64,000 nucleotides of DNA from Paenibacillus sp. PK3_47 (lineage in GTDB: Bacteria; Bacillota; Bacilli; Paenibacillales; Paenibacillaceae): the NCBI RefSeq assembly GCF_023520895.1, contig NZ_CP026029.1, positions 1,426,001 through 1,490,000 of the forward strand. Reading direction: 5' to 3'. Positions 34,399 to 41,900 of the stretch are shown here, piece by piece. The position numbers and the translations under genes were made by a program. How positions within the stretch are numbered: position 1 is the first letter of the stretch; every line of letters begins with the position of its first letter. Under the pieces are notes generated by a model, which was not told the origin of the DNA, did not search any database, and saw only the letters and a program-made list of their open reading frames with translations.

Positions 34399-34423
34399 CT
34401 CTCGCCTCCTGCTCTTCTAAGCG

Positions 34424-34717
34424 CTACTCTTCTTCCTGGCCGTCCAGTTCCTTGATGACCCTGCCTACCCCTTCAGCCATCGCTTCTTCCAGATCAGCCA
34501 GCGCGTTCAAGTAAGCTATAATATTCTTGTTAACCTGACCTGAGCTTTCCACGAGCTCGCTGAATCCGCCAAAATCAGGATCGGTATCCGGCAGATCGTG
34601 GACGATTTGCGACATACGGACGGCAACGTGGCGTTCGGCGTCAAGAATCCGTGCCATCTGTTCGTGCGTATGGGCCATGTGCTGCAGGATTTTTGTTATT
34701 TTATTCTGCACCTTCAT
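34424..34717 (-). CDS. Small helical protein, first of the four-gene cluster
   Basis: 97 residues from the ATG at 34717 (AAAGGAG close upstream; TTG at 34732 possible). Helical throughout, with pattern KITKILQHMAHTHEQMARIL and later NKNIIAYLNALADLEEAM. No signal peptide or membrane segment. It lies next to a 51-bp tandem repeat. Comparable in size and helical layout to the next two proteins. Function unknown; the spore-surface role is inferred from neighbours. Confidence 0.6.
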   Translation of the reverse strand: MKVQNKITKILQHMAHTHEQMARILDAERHVAVRMSQIVHDLPDTDPDFGGFSELVESSGQVNKNIIAYLNALADLEEAMAEGVGRVIKELDGQEEE

Positions 34718-34802
34718 GTCTCCTTTGCTCAAACGCCCTGCTACAGCATATGCGGCTAACGCCTTGGCGGTGCAGGCTGATATTAGAATGGGGGACCGGG
34801 TT

Positions 34803-35212
34803 AGCCGGCGGCGGCGGAATCAACGGAACTTTTACCGTTGATTTGGCCGGTTTAGCTGGAAGCAGCAATTTCAAAGGTACTTTTACCGTTGATTTGTCCG
34901 GTTTAGCCGGCGGCGACGGAATCAACGGGACTTTTACCGTTGATTTGTCCGGTTTGGCCGGCGGCGGCGGAATCAACGGGACTTTTACCGTTGATTTGGC
35001 CGGTTTAGCCGGCGGCGACGGAATCAACGGGACTTTTACCGTTGATTTGTCCGGTTTAGCCGGCGGCGACGGAATCAACGGGACTTTTACCGTTGATTTG
35101 GCCGGTTTGGCCGGCGGCGGCGGAATCAACGGGACTTTTACCGTTGATTTGTCCGGCTTGGCCGGCGGTGGGGGATTCAACGGGAGTTTTACCGTTGGTT
35201 TGGCCGGCGGCA
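34803..35212. repeat. 51-bp tandem repeat, 8 copies, open on both strands
   Basis: The marker GTTGATTTG recurs every 51 bp from 34838 to 35144, with a variant at 35195. Since 51 is 17 codons, frames stay open on both strands: plus gives a Gly-rich INGTFTVDLAGLAGG unit, minus gives a Pro-rich KSTVKVPLIPPPPAKPA unit. Neither has a clear start: the minus frame has only a possible TTG at 35240 with GAGG 10 nt upstream. The minus reading agrees with the direction of its neighbours, so a Pro/Lys repeat protein (34701-35240) is possible but unproven. Confidence 0.85.
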
Positions 35213-35328
35213 GCCTTTCGCCCGCATACAGCAAATTCAAAGGTACAATTACCTCTCATTCCCACCTTTCACCCCACAATTGCCCGCATTCAATATTGTC
35301 AGAAGCACGCCTGTCCTCCCCTTCACGG

Positions 35329-35353
35329 AAAAAACGCCGCCCTAAGGCAGCGT
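35329..35353 (-). terminator. Intrinsic terminator at the end of the nucleotidyltransferase gene
   Basis: On the minus strand ACGCTGCC-TTAG-GGCGGCGT forms an 8-bp stem followed by TTTTTT. It overlaps the last bases of the gene ending at 35342 and would separate it from the short-gene cluster. Confidence 0.8.
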
Positions 35354-36073
35354 ATCTTTCAGCTTTTCTCCGGCCTCGAATAAGGATTGGAAGGTTCCCG
35401 CGTCGCTCCACCATTCCTGCAGCACGTCATAGGTCAGCTTGCGGTCGGCGGCATAAATGTTGTTCACATCGGTAATTTCCAGCTCCCCTCTCTGGGAGGG
35501 CGAGACCCGGCGGATAATATCGAATACAGCTTCGTCATACATATAAATGCCGGTTACGCAGTAATCAGTCTTGGGCTGCTCCGGCTTCTCTTCAATATAG
35601 GCGATCAGGGATGAATCCTCGCTGTCGAACACCGGAACACCGTATCTTCTTGCATCCTCCACCGGTTTCAGCAGTACCTTGGCCGTCCCCTGAGGCTGCT
35701 GCAGATAACTGTCCACATAAGGTGTCAGATCATCCATAAAAAGATTATCACCAAGCAGCACGACAAACCGTTCCCCCGGGGGAATGAACCCCTCCGCCAG
35801 CTCCAGCGCTTCAGCGATGCCTCCTGCGGCCTCCTGGATTTTATAAGTCAGAGACACGCCAAATTCCGCACCGCTGCCCAAAAAATCCGTATACTGCCCC
35901 GCAGACTGCTTGCTGATGACCAGGAGAATATCGGTTATGCCCCCCCGGCGCAGCCGGTCTATACCGTAACACACCATAGGATATTTGCCGACCGGAAGCA
36001 AATGTTTGTTCATAAGCCGGGTCAGCGGATAAAGCCTTGTTCCAGTCCCGCCCGCCAGTATGACTCCTTTCAC
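35342..36073 (-). CDS. RmlA-like sugar-1-phosphate nucleotidyltransferase
   Basis: 243 residues from a GTG at 36073 with GAGGAGG upstream. The N-terminal signature GVILAGGTGTRLYPLT binds the nucleotide, LLGDNLFMDD holds the metal-binding Asp, YIEEKP and GELEITDVN are typical of glucose-1-phosphate thymidylyltransferases. It is shorter than RmlA (about 290), like the many short homologues in surface-glycan loci. It presumably activates a sugar for the GT2 enzymes encoded upstream in the same direction. Base and sugar specificity unknown. Confidence 0.87.
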   Translation of the reverse strand: MKGVILAGGTGTRLYPLTRLMNKHLLPVGKYPMVCYGIDRLRRGGITDILLVISKQSAGQYTDFLGSGAEFGVSLTYKIQEAAGGIAEALELAEGFIPPGERFVVLLGDNLFMDDLTPYVDSYLQQPQGTAKVLLKPVEDARRYGVPVFDSEDSSLIAYIEEKPEQPKTDYCVTGIYMYDEAVFDIIRRVSPSQRGELEITDVNNIYAADRKLTYDVLQEWWSDAGTFQSLFEAGEKLKDTLP

Positions 36074-36122
36074 TTACTTTCCTCCTCTTTGTCTGTGTCT
36101 TAAGCCACCCGGGCAATATTGA

Positions 36123-36860
36123 TCAGAAGTACTGCAACGGATCCACTCTCCACTTTTCCATAAAAATACTGCGGTTGCGCTCCACAAGCTCCCGGAGTCC
36201 GGAGGCGTATACTTCCTTGAAGCTGGCGCTTCCTTCATGATGCACCAGACAGTCCCCTGCAATCAGCAGCCGGTAGCCGCGCAGCCGGGCACGGTAACAG
36301 TAGTCGTCGTCTTCGTAATGCCCCGGCGAAAACCGTTCGTCAAGCAGACCTATGGCGTTCAAGAGTTCTCTTTTGAACAGAAAACAGAGCCCTACCAGCC
36401 GCCCCGTCTCCATCCATTTCGCGGGATCCGGAATATTCACCCTCTGTGCTTCAGCATGGAAACCGGGCATATCGCTGTAAGCCACCTGTACCTGCTGCCG
36501 GCCGCTGGCGTAGTTCGTCAAAGGGCCGACGATGCCGATATCCGGGGCGCTGTAGAGTGCTGATTTCAGATTGGACAACCAGCCCTGCGAGACGATCACG
36601 TCATTGTTCAGCAGCAGCAGTTCATCACCCGAAGCCATCTGCAGCCCCATATTGCAGGCTGCCGGAAAGCCGCAATTCACCGGCAGCGAGATAAAAGGAA
36701 TACCGTTGATCCGGCAGTACTCGCCGGTACCGTCAGTCGAGGCATTATCGATCACTATAATTTCATAAGGAGTGTCTGTGTATGTCCGAATGGCCTCAAT
36801 ACAGGAGTGAAGCAGCTTCAGCCCGTTGTAGGTTGGAATAATGATACTGGTCAGTGTCAT
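36123..36860 (-). CDS. Glycosyltransferase family 2 (rhamnosyl/O-antigen type)
   Basis: 245 residues. TSIIIPTYNGLKLL, IIVIDNASTDGT and LLLLNNDVIV (variant DxD region) are the GT2 landmarks; GHYEDDDYCYRARLRGY is the C-terminal acidic motif of WbbL-type transferases. It overlaps the next upstream gene by 4 bases and is followed at 50 bp by the nucleotidyltransferase. No membrane segment. Likely adds a sugar to the spore-surface protein or glycan; acceptor unknown. Confidence 0.88.
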   Translation of the reverse strand: MTLTSIIIPTYNGLKLLHSCIEAIRTYTDTPYEIIVIDNASTDGTGEYCRINGIPFISLPVNCGFPAACNMGLQMASGDELLLLNNDVIVSQGWLSNLKSALYSAPDIGIVGPLTNYASGRQQVQVAYSDMPGFHAEAQRVNIPDPAKWMETGRLVGLCFLFKRELLNAIGLLDERFSPGHYEDDDYCYRARLRGYRLLIAGDCLVHHEGSASFKEVYASGLRELVERNRSIFMEKWRVDPLQYF

Positions 36861-37888
36861 AGCCCGTTCCTCCAGTCGGCCATTTGCGCGCGCTGCCTCA
36901 GCAGCTGCTCCCCGGTGACAAATCCGGAAATCTCCCGCTCTGCAAAATAAGCCCCGAGCGCTTCAGCGTGGTCGCCGGCAATCAGCTGCGCCACCGCATT
37001 GCCTGCTCCTGTATTTTCTTTACGCAGCCGGTTATGCTTGATGACATTTACGCTTGCTGCCTTTTCTACGCGCAGGCCTTTTAGAATCGAGATAGCCTGC
37101 GCTTTGGGAGGAACCATCAGCTCCCGGCAGCCAATGGCGCTCAGCGCCTGGCGGGAGAGCGCATGCGGAACTGCCGTCATGGAGCTGGCGCCCAGATCAC
37201 TGCGTCCCAGCACCATATTCAGATACATTTTATAGCGGCTGACATCATCGCTTGCACCGAATGGCGGAAGAAGATTATCCAGATCATTCAGCGCAACATC
37301 AACCCCTTTGTCTACGGCAGCGGCAAAAGCAGCCAGCTTGCCGGCCGGAATGGCCATGTCCCCGTCCAGGAAAAGGAGGATGTCCCCACGGCTAACCTTG
37401 GCGCCCATCGCACGCCCTACATCATGGCCGGCGGATTGCGGGCAATGCATAATGATTGCCCGGCTGCACATTCTGGCACACTGAAAGCTGTTGTCCGTGC
37501 AGCCGTTAAGCACCACAATGATCTCTGCAGGATTCAGCAGTTCTACCTGCTTCAGCAGGGCAGGAAGCGTAGAAGCTTCATTCCTGGCGGAGATGATCAC
37601 GGACAGTGTACCGCGCAGTCCGGGACCAAACCGCACCGGATTAGACCCGGAAGAAGACTTGGCAGGTAAGGGCCGGGCAGCTGGCCTGCCTGCCCTATGT
37701 TTCCGCCGCACGCCGGATTTGCCGGAATCTGGAGCAGCTGTCTTGTTCGGGTTCTTACGCTGTACCGCTCTGCTGACTGAAGAGCGGCCTGCAGGAACCT
37801 TCAGCCCGTTCCGGCGGGGAGTAGAGCTGGCGGAACCTCCCCGCTTGCGCTGCGGCAGGCTGACAGACTGTGTGGCGGCAGCAGTCAT
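36857..37888 (-). CDS. GT2 glycosyltransferase with basic N-terminal extension
   Basis: 343 residues. The first ~90 are rich in Arg, Lys, Ser and Pro (QRKRGGSASSTPRRNG). The GT2 domain follows: LSVIISARNEASTLPALL, IIVVLNGCTDNS, and ILLFLDGDMAIP with the DxD motif. HDVGRAMGAKVSRGD is shared with the downstream paralogue at 37885-38733. The N-terminal extension is not part of the fold and resembles the basic tails elsewhere in these loci. It overlaps both neighbours by ATGA junctions. Confidence 0.85.
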   Translation of the reverse strand: MTAAATQSVSLPQRKRGGSASSTPRRNGLKVPAGRSSVSRAVQRKNPNKTAAPDSGKSGVRRKHRAGRPAARPLPAKSSSGSNPVRFGPGLRGTLSVIISARNEASTLPALLKQVELLNPAEIIVVLNGCTDNSFQCARMCSRAIIMHCPQSAGHDVGRAMGAKVSRGDILLFLDGDMAIPAGKLAAFAAAVDKGVDVALNDLDNLLPPFGASDDVSRYKMYLNMVLGRSDLGASSMTAVPHALSRQALSAIGCRELMVPPKAQAISILKGLRVEKAASVNVIKHNRLRKENTGAGNAVAQLIAGDHAEALGAYFAEREISGFVTGEQLLRQRAQMADWRNGL

Positions 37889-38733
37889 CTCACCATCTCC
37901 CTTCGCCGGTTACCGTCGCTGTATCCCGCTCTGTCCCCCTTGTGCTCAAGAAGCTGCTGCACGGCATCCAGATGATCCCTGATGACGGCCTCCTGCAGGG
38001 GATCTTTGCCCCCTGTCTTACGGCGGACGGCATTCAGTTTACCTACAGGCACCCTAACCACCGGCTTGATGAGCAGACCGTCCAGCACCGCACGGGCATA
38101 GGCCATGGGGGGGCGGGATAACAGGCTGCTTCCCAGAGCAGCCAGCGCCTTACGGCTGATGGCATGCGGAACTGCCGTCAGCGAGCACCCCTTCAATTCC
38201 GGACGTCCGAGCATCATATTCAGCACATGCTTGGAGAGCACTACAGGATGAGGAAACCTGCTGCGGACCGGACCCGAATAATCATTCAGAGCCAGGTCGG
38301 CTCCGCCGCTGATGGCGGACACAAAAGGACGCAGCTGTTCTGCAGGGATCACCAGGTCACCGTCTGTGAACAGCAGTATCTCACCCTTCGCCGCCTCTGC
38401 TCCGACACTGCGGCCAACATCGTGTCCAAGCGGCTGTTCAAAGGCAATCACTTTTGCACCTGAGGAACGGGCAACTTCCGCTGTTTTATCGGCAGAGCCG
38501 TTAACAATTACAATAACCTCACAGCGCGGATGAACTCCCCTGGCACCGGCAATCACCTTGGCAATCGTCCGCGCCTCATTCATGGCCGGAATAATGACCG
38601 ACACATAAGGCTCGGGGTGATTTCCTGCAGGCTTTACCGCCGCATGAGGCCCGGGCCGGGTGTTCCGCCGCACTGTCTGAGAAGCCCGCCGACCCTTGGG
38701 GCGGGCAGATGTTCGTTTTATTTTCAAGCTCAT
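37885..38733 (-). CDS. GT2 glycosyltransferase with short basic N-terminus
   Basis: 282 residues. The first ~40 are basic (KIKRTSARPKGRRASQTVRR). GT2 landmarks: VSVIIPAMNEARTIAKVI, VIVIVNGSADKT, ILLFTDGDLVIP (DxD). Clear paralogue of the enzyme at 36857-37888 (HDVGRSVGAEAAKGE versus HDVGRAMGAKVSRGD). It is the first gene of a GT2-GT2-GT2-nucleotidyltransferase run. It follows the giant repeat protein by about 170 bp, which has many Ser and Thr residues that could be acceptors. Confidence 0.86.
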   Translation of the reverse strand: MSLKIKRTSARPKGRRASQTVRRNTRPGPHAAVKPAGNHPEPYVSVIIPAMNEARTIAKVIAGARGVHPRCEVIVIVNGSADKTAEVARSSGAKVIAFEQPLGHDVGRSVGAEAAKGEILLFTDGDLVIPAEQLRPFVSAISGGADLALNDYSGPVRSRFPHPVVLSKHVLNMMLGRPELKGCSLTAVPHAISRKALAALGSSLLSRPPMAYARAVLDGLLIKPVVRVPVGKLNAVRRKTGGKDPLQEAVIRDHLDAVQQLLEHKGDRAGYSDGNRRREMVR

Positions 38734-38827
38734 CCACCTTCCTTGCAGGGCATACTGCCGGGCTTAGGGTTACATCACAGTCTATGTAATCCGGGACGCC
38801 GGGTAACGGCAAATGTCTCCCTGCCGG

Positions 38828-38847
38828 GCCAAAATTGGACAGATGCC
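38828..38847. promoter_or_regulatory. Candidate regulatory box upstream of the GT2 operon
   Basis: The minus strand reads GGCATCTGTCCAATTTTGG, nearly the same as the box at 16819-16837 before the cgeB-like pair. It lies 95-114 nt before the GT2 start at 38733, a similar distance. Confidence 0.4.
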
Positions 38848-38861
38848 GCGTCCGCAGCGAA

Positions 38862-38882
38862 GGCGCAGCCAGCGGCTGCGCC
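38862..38882. other. Strong GC hairpin after the giant repeat gene
   Basis: GGCGCAGCC-AGC-GGCTGCGCC is a perfect 9-bp stem 20 nt after the stop of the 1684-residue protein. No T-run follows on the minus strand, so it may be a weak terminator or a 3' end stabiliser. Confidence 0.5.
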
Positions 38883-38901
38883 TGTTAATGACAATCCTTA
38901 T

Positions 38902-41900
38902 TTAATCAAACACCCGGTTTTCCGTATGCGGTTTGGTCAGCGGAGAACCGAGGGCGATCCAGGACAGCACGCCGTAAAAATGCTGGGTTTCCCGCAGACG
39001 GCACACCTGAATGACTGCATCGCCGCCGCCTCTGCTCTTCAATGAAGCATGGAAGAAAGGTTGATTGGTCATGGCAACCAGCACATAGCCGGTATGGCCA
39101 AAGTTTTCGTCGAACGAGACGCTGACTTCCACACTCTCTTCATCGCCTTTGAACATAAATGCGGTCATTCCAAACTGCTGCAGCACCTCGCGGTTGCCGG
39201 CACTCTGCACCGGACTGAAGGACAGGTGCTCTGGCCCTACTGCGCCGCGGGCCAGATGCGCTCCCGTTACTGCGCCGGAAGCAATGTGGTGGTTCTGCAC
39301 GCTTTCTTCTTCCAGGTGGCGGGATTGGACTGCAAAGGAAGCAATTTTGGAAGCATCCACCGCCTCTTCCTGCAGTTCTGCCGGACCCACCGCACCTTCA
39401 GCAAGCTTAGCTGTTCCAATACTGCCGTCAGCCAGCTTTTCTCCGGTAATACTGCCGTCCAGAAGCAGTCCGTCACTGCGGACCTCATCATCCAGATGGG
39501 CCAGCTTGATGACTCCCGGAAGCAGATGACGCTCCTCCAGGATGCCGTCAACCAGATGTTCGCCGTACACGCTCTCGGGCTGCAGATGCTGCGGACCCAC
39601 CGCCGCGTCAGCCAGCTTCTCTCCGCCAAGGCTTCCGTCAGGAATCAAATCCGGAGTCAGCGCGTCTTCAGCCAGATGCTTCAGCGTAATACTGCCGCTG
39701 CGGATATGGCGGCTGTCTACCGACTCTGCCGATAAATGGCCGCTAAAGACACTGCCAGGAGCCAAATGGGAGGCGCCAACCGATCCGCCTGCCAGCTTCG
39801 TCCCGCTGAGTCCTCCATCCGGGATCAGATCCGCAGTCAGAGTGTCCTTAGCCAAGTGGCTCAGCGTAATGCTGCCGCTGCGGATATGGCGGCCCTCCAC
39901 TGCTTCAGCTGCCAAATGCTCTTCGTACACAGCGCCGGAAGCGAGCTGCGACGGGCCGATTGCTCCTTCTGCCAGCTTCTCTCCGCCAAGGCTTCCGTCA
40001 GGAATCTGATCCGCGGTCAGCGCGTCTTCAGCCAGATGCTTCAGCGTAATGCTGCCGCTGCGGATATGGCGCCCCTCCACTGCTCCTGCACTTAAATGCC
40101 CGCCATTGACACTGCCAGGGGCTAACTGAGAGGAGCCTACCGACTCTTCCGCCAGCTTCTTCCCGCTCAGGCTGCCGTCGATAATCAGATCCGGGGTCAG
40201 CGTTTCAATGGCAAGATGCTGCATGGTAACACTGCCGCTGCGGATATGGCTGCTGTTAACGGTGCCCGCGGCCAGATGTTTTCCGTTTATGCTGCCTTCG
40301 GCCAAATGGCCGGAGCTGACTGAACCCGCAGCGAGCTTCTGTCCGCCAAGACTGCCGTCAGGGATCAAAGCCGGGGTCAGTGTCTCTGCTGCCAGATGGT
40401 TCAGCGTAATGCTGCCGCTGCGGATGTGCTGTCCTTCAACAGCCTCCGCCGCCAAATGCCCGCCGTTCACGCTGCCAGGGGCTAAGTGAACCGATCCGAC
40501 GGATGCGCCTGCCAGCTTGTTACCGCCGAGGCTGCCGTCAGGGATAAGCTCAGAAGTCAGCGTTTCCTCCGCCAGATGCGCAAGCGTAATACTGCCTTCG
40601 CGGATGTGACGGCTCTCCACTGCTTCCGCCGCCAAGTGCCCGCCATTCACGCTGCCCTGGATTAACTGGAGCGATCCGACGGATTCTGCAGCCAGCTTCT
40701 GTCCGCCAAGACTGCCGTCAGGGAGAAGATCGGGGCTAAGTGTCTCAGCCGCCAGATGCTTCATAGTAATGCTGCCGCTGCGGATATGGCGGCTTTCCAC
40801 CGCTTCTGCAGCCAGATGCCCGCCGTACACGCTGCCGGCAGCCAGATGGAAAGAGCCTACAGCACCTGCAGCCAGCTTCTTCCCGTTCACACTGCCGTCG
40901 GGAACCAGGTCCGGGCTCAGCGTCTCCGGGGCCAGATGCTTCATAGTAATGCTGCCGCTGCGGATATGGCGGCTTTCCACAGCCTCAGCTGCCAAATGCT
41001 CTTCCCCCACACTTCCGGAGGCCAGCTGGAAGGAACCGACAGCATCCTTGGCAAGCTTCTCTGCACCGATACTTCCGTCAGGGAGAAGGTCCGGGCTTCT
41101 CGTCTCTTCTGCCAGATGCTTCAGGGTGATGCTGCCTTTACGGATGTGGCGGCTTTCTACAGCTTTTGCCGCCAGCTGTTCCCCGTTCACACTGCTGAGA
41201 GCCAGATGTGAGGAGTCTACCGACCCTTTTGCCAGCTTCTCCGCACCGATACTGCCGTCCGGAAGCAGGTCTTGGCTCAGTGTCTCTGCGGCCAGATGCG
41301 TAAGAGTGATGCTGCCGCTGCGGATATGACGGCCATCCACTGCCTCTGTGCTCAGATGCCCGCTGCCTACACTGCCCTGAGCCAGCTGGAGCGGGCCGAC
41401 GGAACCTTCTGCCAGCTTATCTGCACCGATACTGCCGTCCGGAAGCAGGTCGGGACTCAGTGTTTCTGCGGCCAAATGCGCAAGGGTGATGCTGCCGCCG
41501 CGGATATGACGGCCGGTAACCGACTCTTCGGCCAACTGCTCTCCGCATACGCTGCCGGAGGCTAACCGTGTGGCGTCAATGGTACCCTGGGCCAACTTAT
41601 CACCGGTGATGCCTCCTTCAGGCAGCCACTCCGCGCTGCGGACCTCTCCGGCCAGATGATCCAGGGTAATCCCGCCCTGACGGATATGCCGCCCTTCCAC
41701 TGACTCTTCTGCCAGATGGCTGCCGGTTACAATTTCGGGGAGCAGGTGGCGGGAGGATACAGCCCCATCAGCGAGCTTGGAGCTGCTGATGACGCCCTCC
41801 TGCAGCTGAATAGCCGAGATAGAGGCGGGCAGGATATGTCCGTTCCCGATGGTCATCGGCCGGATATGCGCCCCTCCTACACTTCCCGGTGCCAGATGTC

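Noticed and set aside
34651..35475. Plus-strand 274-codon frame with INGTFTVDL repeats
   Set aside because: No ribosome binding site, begins antisense to a credible small gene and runs antisense into the nucleotidyltransferase gene. Kept only as a question under the 51-bp repeat.
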